NCBI GenBank assembly: GCA_044340025.1
Contig: JBIIUJ010000014.1
Span: forward strand, 1 to 32,211
Reading direction: 5' to 3'
Source: JBIIUJ01 sp044340025
GTDB lineage: Bacteria > Pseudomonadota > Alphaproteobacteria > Caulobacterales > Aquidulcibacteraceae
DNA length: 32,211 nt
Shown here one piece after another: positions 15,883 through 24,254 of the stretch; positions within the stretch are counted from its first letter, which is position 1, and each line of letters starts with the position of its first letter. The notes beneath the pieces were generated by a model, which searched no databases, was not told the DNA's origin, and was given only the letters and a program-made list of their open reading frames with translations. A program made the position numbers and the translations under genes.

Positions 15883-18459
15883 TCAGAAGCCGGCCTTCAC
15901 CGTGATGCCCCAGGTCCGCGGCTCGCCGAGGAAGGCGTCGACCGTGGAGTTCGCCCGGGCGTTCGCCGCCGCCAGGCTGTCGGACGGCGAGTTCAGCGAC
16001 GGAGCAGACCCCTGCAGCGGGCTGTCGAACGTGATCTGCGCATAGCGCTCGTCCGTCAGGTTGCGGCCCCACAGCTCGACAGACCAGGTCTCGTCGATGT
16101 GGCCCAGCGCCAGGCGCCCGTTGATGAGCGTGAAGCCCTCTGTGACCTTCGTCGGCGCGAGGTTCGAGCCGGTGTTGAAGTCCGAGGTGTAACGCGCGTC
16201 CATGTAGGCCCGGAACATCAGGTTTGCACCGACTTCGCGCTCGTAGGTGGCGCCGCCGGAAGCGGTCCACAGCGGGGCGGTGGTCAGCTGATTGCCGGGC
16301 AGGTTGGCCAGATTGGGGTTGCGGGCCAGGAACGAACCCGGACGGCCCACGCCGCCGAGATCCTTGGCGTATTCGGTCCAGGCGTAGGCGAAGCCCCCGT
16401 TGAAGGTTAGGCCGTCCAGCGGCGGGGCCCACACGAAGTCGAACTCGACGCCTTCCGATTCCACCTCAGGCACCGCCGTCACCACGAAGGAGACGCCGTT
16501 GAACGTGTTGAGCTGATAATTCTCGAAAGTCTGCTGGTAGAGCGAGAGGTTGGCCACGAGGTCGCCGCCGAACCATTCGCTCTTTACCCCGATTTCGTAG
16601 CTGTCCACGAACTCGCCTTCAAAGCTCGTGTTGGGCGCGCGCACCGTCTGGGCGCCGACCGTGCCGGAAACGATCGAGCCCTGCGCATCGGCGAAGGCGC
16701 GATCGAGGTTGAAGCCGCCGGCTTTGTAGCCGCGCGAATAGGTGGCGTAGACGTTGATGAAGTCGGTCAGCTGATAGGCGAGGTTGGCCTGGCCGCTCCA
16801 CTCGTTCTCGGTCCGGCTCTGGCGATAAACGCCAAGCCGGTCGAGGGCGGTGCGCTGCCAGGGGGCGCAGATCGCACCCACCACGCCGGCCAGCGCGCCT
16901 GCCGCCGCCGTCGGGTTCAGGCCGAACCGTCCCTCGAGATCGCGGCAGCCGCTCGGGCCGATCGTGATGTGGCGCGCCTCATAATCCTTTTCGTCCTGCG
17001 TGTAGCGCAGGCCGATGGTCGCCTTAAGCTGCTCGGTCAGATTGAACACATTGTGCGTGAACAGAGCCACGCTGGTGGCTTCCTGCTCGAACCGGTCATT
17101 GTAGCCGCCGCCGCTGGGGACGAGAACAGTGTTGAGGCCGGTCGGCCCGAACAGCGCCAGGTTGAGCGACACGCCGGGCGCCAGGTTGGCCGGGAGCAAC
17201 CCGCGCACATAGGCCTCATAGTCCGTGCCGGTCTGGAAGCGATCAATGCGGGTGATCTTCTCGTTGGAGAAGTAGCCGCCCACGAGCCAGTCCACGATGC
17301 CGGTGGTGCCGGCGTAGCGCAGCTCCTGGCTCAGGGTCGTGAATTCATTGCCGGCCGAGCCGTCATTGGTCCGGAAAGCGATGTCGAGCCCGGAGAAGTC
17401 GATGTCCTGGCCGTATTGCCACTTCCAGTTCCGGTAGCCGGTCACCGAGGTGAGCGTGCCCGGACCGACGTCCCAGGTCAGTTCCGCCGAGATGCCCGCG
17501 TCGTCGATGATCTGGTCATAGGTGCGGTTGGCGAAGCCGATGTAATCTTCGATCGTGTTGCGCGTGGCCTTCACCTGACCGCGGCCGGTGGCGGCCGCGA
17601 TGCCGTTCATGAGCGCCACGGTCGGCCCCGGCAGCTTCGTGGCCGCAGCGCAGCACGCTTCATCGCGGCGCGAGACGTCGGCGATCACGCGCAGTTCGGC
17701 CGTATCGCTGAGTTGGAACAGGAGCTGACCACGTGCGGTCCAGTAGTCCTGATTGTTGTCTTCGCGCGCCCGTGCGCTGCCCGGGTTCACGTTCAGGAAG
17801 CCGTCGCGCTTGCGATAGGCCACGAAGAAGCGCCCGGCCGCCGTATCGGAGCCGAACAGCGCCCCGGTCACGCCGAGCGAGCCGCCCGCCGCGCCATAAT
17901 CGCCCACCGTCAGTTCGGCGCGCGCGGACGTGTCGAACTCCGGCTTCTTGGTGATGACGTTGATCACGCCAGCCGAGGTGTTGCGGCCGAACAGCGTGCC
18001 CTGCGGTCCGCGCAGCACTTCGATCCGCTCGATCTCGCCGAGGTCGCCGAACGCGACGCCATTGCGCGCGCGCACCACGCCGTCGACGAGCACGCCGACT
18101 GCGCTTTCCAGGCCGGGGTTGGAGCCCTGCGTGCCGACGCCGCGGATACGGGCGGTCACGGACGAGGAGTTCTCAGACACCGGCACCTGCAGCGAGGGGG
18201 TCACCTGCGTCAGGTCGCGGATGTCGCGGATGCCGGCGTTCTGGACCAGCGCCTCGGGAACCGCTGTCACCGAGACAGGCACGTCCTGGAGGCTCTCCTC
18301 CCGGCGCGTCGCCGTCACGATCACGGCCTCGAGCCGGCGGGTGGGTTCAGCGCCCGTAGGCTGGGCGCTCGCGTCCTGCGCAAGCGCGGGCGTGGCGCAG
18401 ACCGAAGCGAAAGCGGTAGCCGCAAGCCAGAAGGCGCGGCCGCGGAAAGCGGTTTTCAT
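15883..18459 (-). CDS. TonB-dependent outer-membrane receptor 2
   Basis: An 858-residue outer-membrane receptor. The signal peptide runs to about residue 27 (FASVCATPALA, then QDASAQ). The TonB-box region LEAVIVTATRREESLQDVPVSVTAV is followed by a plug domain with ITARIRG-type, GVLVDGVV and IERIEVLRGPQGTLFGRNTSAGVINVITKKP motifs. A 22-strand barrel is implied, with long loops. One loop has adjacent cysteines (DEACCAAATKL), which may form an external disulfide with the later Cys pair around GPSGCRDLE and GAICAPW. The C-terminus TWGITVKAGF ends in Phe. The ATG at 18459 has a GGGAGGG ribosome site. It differs clearly from receptor 1 in length and loops, so it is not a recent duplicate. The substrate is unknown. 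No transport partner lies alongside, and an intrinsic terminator closes the transcript. Confidence 0.92.
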   Translation of the reverse strand: MKTAFRGRAFWLAATAFASVCATPALAQDASAQPTGAEPTRRLEAVIVTATRREESLQDVPVSVTAVPEALVQNAGIRDIRDLTQVTPSLQVPVSENSSSVTARIRGVGTQGSNPGLESAVGVLVDGVVRARNGVAFGDLGEIERIEVLRGPQGTLFGRNTSAGVINVITKKPEFDTSARAELTVGDYGAAGGSLGVTGALFGSDTAAGRFFVAYRKRDGFLNVNPGSARAREDNNQDYWTARGQLLFQLSDTAELRVIADVSRRDEACCAAATKLPGPTVALMNGIAAATGRGQVKATRNTIEDYIGFANRTYDQIIDDAGISAELTWDVGPGTLTSVTGYRNWKWQYGQDIDFSGLDIAFRTNDGSAGNEFTTLSQELRYAGTTGIVDWLVGGYFSNEKITRIDRFQTGTDYEAYVRGLLPANLAPGVSLNLALFGPTGLNTVLVPSGGGYNDRFEQEATSVALFTHNVFNLTEQLKATIGLRYTQDEKDYEARHITIGPSGCRDLEGRFGLNPTAAAGALAGVVGAICAPWQRTALDRLGVYRQSRTENEWSGQANLAYQLTDFINVYATYSRGYKAGGFNLDRAFADAQGSIVSGTVGAQTVRAPNTSFEGEFVDSYEIGVKSEWFGGDLVANLSLYQQTFENYQLNTFNGVSFVVTAVPEVESEGVEFDFVWAPPLDGLTFNGGFAYAWTEYAKDLGGVGRPGSFLARNPNLANLPGNQLTTAPLWTASGGATYEREVGANLMFRAYMDARYTSDFNTGSNLAPTKVTEGFTLINGRLALGHIDETWSVELWGRNLTDERYAQITFDSPLQGSAPSLNSPSDSLAAANARANSTVDAFLGEPRTWGITVKAGF

Positions 18460-18667
18460 CGTTTCAAATCCCTCCCAGAAGCCGTCAATGCGGACCCCTG
18501 TTGATTGCGCTGATCGACACGGCCTGATTCTGGCGCGCGCGTCGGCTTAATCGCGTCCTATAGACGCAGCGACGCCCTCTGGTCGAGGCGCGCGGCCATT
18601 GCCGCCTCTGCTGGCGTATCGATGTTGCAAAAGCGTTACACCGGCGCCGGGCGGCGGCCGGAAGAAT

Positions 18668-18742
18668 TGGCTGGGGCGCTAGGGATCGAACCTAGGAATG
18701 GCGGTACCAAAAACCGCTGCCTTACCGCTTGGCGACGCCCCA
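18668..18742 (-). tRNA. tRNA-Gln (anticodon UUG)
   Basis: The minus strand folds into a complete cloverleaf: acceptor TGGGGCG with CGCCCCA, a short D arm GCC/GGC, anticodon stem GCGGT/ACCGC around loop TTTTGGT giving UUG, and T stem CTAGG/CCTAG around TTCGATC. The discriminator is G and the CCA end is encoded. The opening U1-A72 pair and body resemble E. coli tRNA-Gln. Confidence 0.97.
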
Positions 18743-18864
18743 GCAGAGAGGCGCGGTCTCTACTCTCCCGCGTTCTGCTTCGCAAGACAGTCTTTCAGAT
18801 GCCGCTGCGGGGGCCCGGTTGCGCGCCCGGCGCCCCCGATCTATAACGCGCGCCTTCCCGCGGT

Positions 18865-18941
18865 CGGAGCGTAGCTCAGCCTGGTAGAGCACTGCTTTCG
18901 GGAGGCAGGGGTCGTGAGTTCGAATCTCGCCGCTCCGACCA
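18865..18941 (+). tRNA. tRNA-Pro (anticodon CGG)
   Basis: A 77-nt cloverleaf with acceptor CGGAGCG/CGCTCCG, a GAGC-type D arm containing AGCCTGGTAG, anticodon stem CTGCT/GGCAG (one G-U pair) around TTCGGGA giving CGG, T arm with TTCGAAT, discriminator A and encoded CCA. It is divergent from tRNA-Gln, 122 nt away. Confidence 0.97.
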
Positions 18942-18974
18942 TTCATCGCCCATTCGTGATTGCGAGATAGTCCA

Positions 18975-18999
18975 CCCGCTCTTGCGGGCGCTTGTTTTT
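18975..18999 (+). terminator. Probable terminator of tRNA-Pro
   Basis: CCCGC (18975-18979) and GCGGG (18984-18988) form a 5-bp stem with a TCTT loop. A T-run (18995-18999) follows 6 nt later. It begins 34 nt after the tRNA. The stem is short, so confidence is moderate. Confidence 0.5.
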
Positions 19000-19088
19000 G
19001 GCGCGCCCGGACTTATTGTTAGCCGATAAGGCTTTCCCCTTTGTCGATAAGGGGCGCGGCGCCGCGCGCGCCACGATCGGAGGGCGAC

Positions 19089-20858
19089 GTGAAGCAGTTC
19101 TTCATCACCATCGCCGGCGTGTTCGTCGGGCTTGCGCTGTTCATCATTGGGGTGCCGCTGCTTCTGGCGGCGATGTTTGCGCCCGCCGCAGACGGCGGCG
19201 CGCCGCAGCGCATGGTTCTCGCCGTGGATCTGCGCCAGGACATCAGCGATCAGCCGCCCCAAGGGCCGTTCGCCTCCTTCGGCGGCGGGCTGTCGGTGAC
19301 CGATCTGGTGCAGAAGCTTCAGGCCGCCGAGACCGATCCCAAGGTGCAGGGCGTCATCGTGCGCGCCTCCGAGTTCGGGCTCACGCCCGCTTCGGCCGAA
19401 GAAATTCGCCAGTCCCTGTTTGCGCTGCGTCAGGCCGGCAAGTTCGTGATCGCGCATGCGCAGGGCTTTGAAAATCCGTCGGGCCTGTCGGCCATGGTGG
19501 CGGTGAGCGCGGCCGATGAAATCTGGATGCAGGAGGCCTCCACCTTCGCCGCCAGCGGCCTGTCGCTCGAAAACCTGTTTCTCGGCGGCGCATTCGCCCG
19601 TTTCGGCGTAATTCCGCAGTTCGAGCAATTCTACGAATACAAGAACGCGGCCAACGGCTACACCGAGGCCGACTACACCCCCGCCCACCGGGAAGCGGAA
19701 ACTTCGCTGCTCTCGGCGCTCTATGAGGGCTTCATCGCCACGATCGCGACGGACCGGAAAATGACGCCGGCCGCCCTCAAGGCCGTGCTGGAAAACGCGC
19801 CCCTGGATGCGCGCGCCGCCCAGGCCGCCAAGCTGGTCGACAAGCTGGGCCGCCCGGAAGACGCCATTGCGGCCGCCATGGAGCGCGCAAACGGCGATAT
19901 CGTCGACATCGCGGATTACGCCCCGCCGGCGCAGACTGGCGGGCCGGTGATTGCGCTTGTCGGCGGGGAAGGGGCCATCATCACCGGTCCGGCCGAAAGC
20001 AGCGATCCCTTCGGCGGCGATCAGGCGATGGTGGGCGATGCGCTGGCGCTGGCGCTGCGCGAAGCCGCCGACGACGCCTCGGTGCAGGCCATCGTGTTCC
20101 GCGTCTCATCGCCCGGCGGATCGGCCATCGCGTCGGATCAGATCTGGGCGGCGGTGGAATACGCCAAGGCGGCCGGCAAGCCGGTCGTGGTCTCGATGGG
20201 GCAGTATGCGGCCTCGGGCGGCTATTATGTCTCGGCGGGCGCAGACTGGATCGTGGCGCAACCCACCACGATCACCGGCTCGATCGGGGTGCTTGGCGGC
20301 AAGCTCGTGGTGGACGATGCGCTGCGCCGCTATACCGGCGCCAACCTGACCGAACTGGCGGTGGGCGCGCCCTACGCCACCGCTTTCTCGCCTTCAGAGC
20401 CCTTCACCAACAGCCAGCGCGAAGGTTTCCGCCGCTCGCTCGAGGCTGTCTATCAGGACTTCACCGGCAAGGTCGCCGCTGGCCGCGAGATGCCGATCGC
20501 GCGGGTGCAGGAAATCGCGCGCGGCCGGGTCTGGACGGGTGCGCAGGCGCTCCGGCTCGACCTGGTCGACAGCATGGGCGGCTTGCGCACGGCGGTGGCC
20601 AAGGCCCGCGAGCTGGCCGAGATCGCGCCCGACGCCAAGGTGGAGCTGCGGTCCTTCCCCGCCCAGAAGAGCCCGCTTGAGGCGCTGAGCGCGATGTTTG
20701 GGGCCTCGGCGGAGGGCGCCCAGGCGCTGGTGCTGGTTGGCCGCATCCTCGGTGAGGAGCGTCTGGCCGCCACCCTGTCGGCGCTGGCTCGCGCCGACCA
20801 GCCAGGCGTGCGTCTTGAGGAACCAATGCTGGCGCACGGAGCGCCCGGCGCCCGCTAA
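19089..20858 (+). CDS. sppA: Signal peptide peptidase SppA, 67K type
   Basis: Membrane-anchored periplasmic serine/lysine protease that degrades cleaved signal peptides. I start it at the GTG at 19089, which has GGAGGG just upstream, giving 589 residues. The longer frame from a TTG at 19041 would add a charged 16-residue leader before the anchor. The N-terminal anchor FFITIAGVFVGLALFIIGVPLLL is a single membrane helix. Two ClpP-like domains follow. The first carries the catalytic Lys185 in FYEYKNAANGYTEADYTP. The second carries SSPGGSAIASDQ and MGQYAASGGYYVSA with nucleophile Ser376, then TTITGSIGVLGGK. The Lys-Ser separation (191) is close to the E. coli 209/409 dyad. Length matches the double-domain form rather than the short one. 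Confidence 0.94.
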   Translation: MKQFFITIAGVFVGLALFIIGVPLLLAAMFAPAADGGAPQRMVLAVDLRQDISDQPPQGPFASFGGGLSVTDLVQKLQAAETDPKVQGVIVRASEFGLTPASAEEIRQSLFALRQAGKFVIAHAQGFENPSGLSAMVAVSAADEIWMQEASTFAASGLSLENLFLGGAFARFGVIPQFEQFYEYKNAANGYTEADYTPAHREAETSLLSALYEGFIATIATDRKMTPAALKAVLENAPLDARAAQAAKLVDKLGRPEDAIAAAMERANGDIVDIADYAPPAQTGGPVIALVGGEGAIITGPAESSDPFGGDQAMVGDALALALREAADDASVQAIVFRVSSPGGSAIASDQIWAAVEYAKAAGKPVVVSMGQYAASGGYYVSAGADWIVAQPTTITGSIGVLGGKLVVDDALRRYTGANLTELAVGAPYATAFSPSEPFTNSQREGFRRSLEAVYQDFTGKVAAGREMPIARVQEIARGRVWTGAQALRLDLVDSMGGLRTAVAKARELAEIAPDAKVELRSFPAQKSPLEALSAMFGASAEGAQALVLVGRILGEERLAATLSALARADQPGVRLEEPMLAHGAPGAR

Positions 20859-20867
20859 GCGGTCGGC

Positions 20868-20893
20868 CCCGCCCGGCGTCTTGACCGGGCGGG
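20868..20893 (+). terminator. GC-rich hairpin after sppA
   Basis: CCCGCCCGG (20868-20876) pairs with CCGGGCGGG (20885-20893) around an 8-nt loop, 10 nt past the sppA stop and before the ribosome site of the next gene. No T-run follows, so it may be an attenuating or mRNA-protecting hairpin rather than a full terminator. Confidence 0.4.
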
Positions 20894-20933
20894 CGCCCCG
20901 CCGCATCGCCACCCTCCCACAAGGAGGAGTGCG

Positions 20934-22142
20934 ATGTCAGCCGAACCGGAAGCCACGGGGCCCCTGAAGGGCCTGCGCATGATCGAGCTGGGCGTGCTGC
21001 TCGCCGGTCCGTTCTGCGGCCAGCTGATGGGCGATTATGGCTGCGAGGTCATCAAGATCGAGCCGCCCGGCCAGCATGACCCGCTGCGCGACTGGGGCCA
21101 GTTCAAACCGGAAGGCCAGTCGCTCTGGTTTCCCATCGTGGCGCGCAACAAGAAGTGCGCCACGCTGAACCTGCGTACCAAGGAAGGCCAGGAGGCGCTG
21201 AAGGCGCTGGTCGCCAAGTCCGACTTCCTGCTTGAGAACTTCCGCCCCGGCACCATGGAGAAATGGGGCCTCGGCTGGGAGGAGCTGAAGAAGATCAATC
21301 CCGGCCTGATCATGATCCGGGTTTCCGGCTATGGCCAGTCCGGGCCTTATTCGCCCAAGGCGGGCTATGCCAGCGTGGGCGAAGCGATGGGCGGCTTGCG
21401 CTATGTGATGGGCGAGCCGGACCGGCGGCCCTCGCGCGCGGGCATCTCCATCGGCGACAGTCTGGCGGCCACCTTCGCCACCGTCGGCGCGCTCGCCGCG
21501 CTGGAACATCGCCGCCGCACCGGCGAAGGCCAGGTGATCGACAGCTCCATCTATGAAAGCGTCTTCGCGATGATGGAGAGCCTCATCCCGGAGTATCAGT
21601 TCGGCGGCCACATCCGCGAACGCACCGGCCCGATCCTGCCCAAGATCGCGCCGTCCAACATCTATGAGGCCTCCGACGGCTCGGTCGTGATCGCCGCCAA
21701 CCAGAACACGGTGTGGGAGCGGCTGGGCGCCGCCATGGGCCGGCCGGAACTGGGCAAGGACCCGCGCTACGACAGCCACACCAACCGCGGCGAACGGCAG
21801 GGCGAGCTCGACGATCTGATCAATGACTGGTCGAAGCAGAAGACGATGGCCGAGCTGGAGGCGATCTGCGACGAGTTCGGCGTCCCGTTCGGCCGGGTCT
21901 ATCGCGCGCCCGAGATGCTGGCCGACCCGCACTTCGCCGCCCGCGACGACATCATCACCACCCAGCACCCAGTGCTGGGCGAGTTCAAGATGCAAAACGT
22001 CTTCCCCAAGATGAGCGCCACGCCCGGCAACGTCCGGTGGGTTGCGCCCGAGGTGGGCGAGCACAATGGCTATGTGTTCGGCGACCTCCTCGGCTACGAC
22101 GCCGAGAGGATCGCCGCCCTGAAGGCCGCCGGCGTGATCTGA
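20934..22142 (+). CDS. Class III (CaiB/BaiF family) CoA-transferase
   Basis: Transfers CoA between carboxylic acids through an aspartyl-CoA thioester intermediate. The 402 residues fit family III enzymes such as formyl-CoA transferase. The N-terminus has LKGLRMIELGVLLAGPFCGQLMGDYGCEVIKIEPP. NKKCATLNLRTKEG, FLLENFRPGTMEKWGLG and VSGYGQSGPYSPKAGY follow. The predicted catalytic residue is Asp175 in GISIGDSLAATFA. The C-terminal half has GVPFGRVYRAPEML. The ATG at 20934 has a near-consensus AAGGAGGAG ribosome site, one of the strongest in the window, suggesting high expression. Substrates cannot be told; acyl-CoA metabolism is a fair guess, and an acyl-CoA dehydrogenase lies 4 kb away on the other strand. 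Confidence 0.9.
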   Translation: MSAEPEATGPLKGLRMIELGVLLAGPFCGQLMGDYGCEVIKIEPPGQHDPLRDWGQFKPEGQSLWFPIVARNKKCATLNLRTKEGQEALKALVAKSDFLLENFRPGTMEKWGLGWEELKKINPGLIMIRVSGYGQSGPYSPKAGYASVGEAMGGLRYVMGEPDRRPSRAGISIGDSLAATFATVGALAALEHRRRTGEGQVIDSSIYESVFAMMESLIPEYQFGGHIRERTGPILPKIAPSNIYEASDGSVVIAANQNTVWERLGAAMGRPELGKDPRYDSHTNRGERQGELDDLINDWSKQKTMAELEAICDEFGVPFGRVYRAPEMLADPHFAARDDIITTQHPVLGEFKMQNVFPKMSATPGNVRWVAPEVGEHNGYVFGDLLGYDAERIAALKAAGVI

Positions 22143-22157
22143 GGCCGCGCGGCCAAT

Positions 22158-22183
22158 GGGCCGGCGGCCTTGCCCGCCGGTCC
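22158..22183 (+). terminator. Hairpin after the CoA-transferase gene
   Basis: A 10-bp stem with one G-U pair (22158-22167 with 22174-22183) and a 6-nt loop begins 16 nt after the stop. There is no T-run. The following 200 nt to the ABC transporter gene show no other clear signal. Confidence 0.4.
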
Positions 22184-22387
22184 TGCTTGGGATACTTCCG
22201 CCCCGTTTACGGGAGACCGCTCCAGACATGACCGCAGTGCTGATCTAGCAGGCGCGCCAGGCCGCCGCCTCATGCAGACCCGCCGCACGCCTTGCGCTGC
22301 GCCGGCCCGCTTCACCCGCCGGCCTGATGAAGACCCCCGATCAGCCCCTCCTAGCCAGAGGACCTGCACGAGCGTGCTGGTGCGCCC

Positions 22388-24217
22388 ATGTCACACGATT
22401 TCGACCTCGAATCCGAAAGCTCCACCCGCCAGCGCAAAGCCTCGATCGGCCAGATCATGGCCTATCTCTGGGCGCGCTGGTCGAGCCAGCCCGGCAAGCT
22501 GACCGCGTTCGGCGTGCTCTTCTCCCTGTCTGTGCTGTGCGATCTCGCCACGCCGGTGATCGCCGGCCGGCTGGTGGAGGCGCTGGCCCAGGGGCCGGCG
22601 GCCGGTGCGGAGGCGGCGGCCTCCGCCTACGCGCTCTTCATCACGGCGGCGCTGGGATTTTATGTCTTCCGCAACATCGGGGTGCGGTTCTGGACGCCTC
22701 TGGCTGCGCGCAACATGAGTGCGATCGTGGCGTCGGGCCTTGCCGACGTGCAGCGCTTCTCCGCCCAGTGGCACGCCGACAATTTCGCCGGCGCGACCGT
22801 GCGCCGCGTCAGCCGCGCGATGTGGGCCTATGATACGATTTCAGACACGCTCGCCTGGTTCGTGCTGCCGGGGGTGGTGGTGCTTGGCGGCATGACGGTG
22901 CTGATGGCGCTGAAGTGGCCGATCGTCGGCCTGTATCTCGGCGTGATGATCGTGGCTTTCAGCGCGGCGACGGTTCTGTTTGCGCGCTTCTACATCCGGG
23001 CCCGCAACGAGGAGAGCAACTCTGCCGACACCCGGATCGGCGCAGCGCTGGCCGACGTCGTGGGCGCGAACCCGACGGTGAAAGCCTTCGGCGCCGAAGC
23101 GCGCGAGGAGGCGCGCTTTTCCGCTGTCGCGCAGGATTGGCGGATGAAGGCCACCCGGACGTGGAACCGCTTTTCCGACGCGTGGGCGGTGCAGAACCTG
23201 CTGCTGTGGGCGCTGCTTGCGGGCCTGCTCGGGCTTGTGCTGCGCGAGTGGCGAGCCGGCGCGGCCACGCCGGGCGACGCCGCCTTCGCGATCACGGCCT
23301 TCCTCCTGATCAGCGGCTATCTGCGCACGCTGGGCGAGAACGTGCAGCAGCTTCAGAAGGCCTTCGCCGATATCGAGGATGTCGTCGCCTACAGTCTGGA
23401 GCGCGAAGACGTGGCCGATCCGCCGGCGCGGCCGGCATTCCGCCCAGGCCGCGGCGCGGTCGTGTTCGATCGGGTGGGCTTCCAGTATCGCGGCCAGCCA
23501 GAGCGTCTCTACGAGGACTTCTCGCTCGCCATCGCGCCGGGCGAGACGGTGGCGCTGGTCGGCGCCACAGGCTCCGGCAAGAGCACGTTCGTAAAGCTGG
23601 TCCAGCGGCTCTATGACGTGGACGCGGGCGCGGTGCGCATCGACGGGCAGGACGTGCGCAGCGTCAGCCAGACAAGCCTGCGTCAGGCGATCGCGCTGGT
23701 GCCGCAGGACCCGGCGCTGTTTCACCGCTCGCTCGCCGAAAACATCGCCTATGCCCGGCCCGACGCCAGCCTCGCCGCGATCGAGGATGCGGCCCGGCGC
23801 GCCTGCGCCCACGACTTCATCGCCCGCCTGCCCAAAGGCTATGACACCGAGGTGGGCGAGCGCGGGGTGAAGCTCTCCGGCGGCGAACGTCAGCGCGTGG
23901 CGCTGGCGCGCGCCTTCCTGGCCGATGCGCCGCTTCTGATCCTGGACGAGGCCACCTCCAGCCTCGACACCCAGACCGAGCGCGCGGTGCAGGAGGCGAT
24001 GAAGGCCCTGATGGCCGGGCGCACCACGATCCTGATCGCGCACCGCCTTTCGACGATCCGCGAGGCTGACCGGATCCTGGTGTTTGACCGTGGCCAGGTG
24101 GTGGAGCAGGGCCGCCATGCCGATCTGATCAGCGCGGGCGGGGTCTATGCTCGCCTGCACGCGCTGAGCGTCGGCGACGTCTTGTGCGAGGATCCCGGCC
24201 TGTTGGCGGCGTCCTAG
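22388..24217 (+). CDS. ABC exporter half-transporter (membrane plus ATPase domains)
   Basis: A 609-residue fused ABC exporter subunit, expected to act as a homodimer in the inner membrane. The N-terminal half (about 30-330) has the hydrophobic segments of a six-helix exporter domain, including LTAFGVLFSLSVLC, LPGVVVLGGMTVLMAL and LLLWALLAGLLGLVL. The C-terminal ATPase has Walker A GATGSGKST at 392-400, Q-loop VPQDPALF, signature LSGGERQ at 496-502, Walker B LLILDE at 516-521 and His552 in IAHRLST. The linker segment NPTVKAFGAEAREEARF is typical of MsbA/multidrug/peptide exporters. Cargo cannot be deduced. The ATG at 22388 has no strong ribosome site, but no better in-frame start is seen. It is apparently monocistronic. 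Confidence 0.92.
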   Translation: MSHDFDLESESSTRQRKASIGQIMAYLWARWSSQPGKLTAFGVLFSLSVLCDLATPVIAGRLVEALAQGPAAGAEAAASAYALFITAALGFYVFRNIGVRFWTPLAARNMSAIVASGLADVQRFSAQWHADNFAGATVRRVSRAMWAYDTISDTLAWFVLPGVVVLGGMTVLMALKWPIVGLYLGVMIVAFSAATVLFARFYIRARNEESNSADTRIGAALADVVGANPTVKAFGAEAREEARFSAVAQDWRMKATRTWNRFSDAWAVQNLLLWALLAGLLGLVLREWRAGAATPGDAAFAITAFLLISGYLRTLGENVQQLQKAFADIEDVVAYSLEREDVADPPARPAFRPGRGAVVFDRVGFQYRGQPERLYEDFSLAIAPGETVALVGATGSGKSTFVKLVQRLYDVDAGAVRIDGQDVRSVSQTSLRQAIALVPQDPALFHRSLAENIAYARPDASLAAIEDAARRACAHDFIARLPKGYDTEVGERGVKLSGGERQRVALARAFLADAPLLILDEATSSLDTQTERAVQEAMKALMAGRTTILIAHRLSTIREADRILVFDRGQVVEQGRHADLISAGGVYARLHALSVGDVLCEDPGLLAAS

Positions 24218-24254
24218 CGGGCCGGGGCGCGGCGGCCCCGGCCTGCCTTCTCGT

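Noticed and set aside
11972..18459. Two TonB-dependent receptors around tsaD as a polysaccharide-utilisation locus
   Set aside because: No SusD-like, hydrolase, TonB, ABC importer or regulator gene accompanies them; the receptors are dissimilar and separated by a tRNA-modification gene.
16969..18504. 511-codon plus-strand frame opposite receptor 2
   Set aside because: The receptor on the minus strand has signal peptide, plug, barrel end and terminator; this frame is its shadow.
18668..18941. tRNA pair as an integration site for a mobile element
   Set aside because: No integrase, no repeated tRNA 3' fragment and no change in base composition nearby.
20937..22229. 430-codon minus-strand frame opposite the CoA-transferase
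   Set aside because: The plus-strand gene has a strong ribosome site and full family motifs; the antisense frame shows none.
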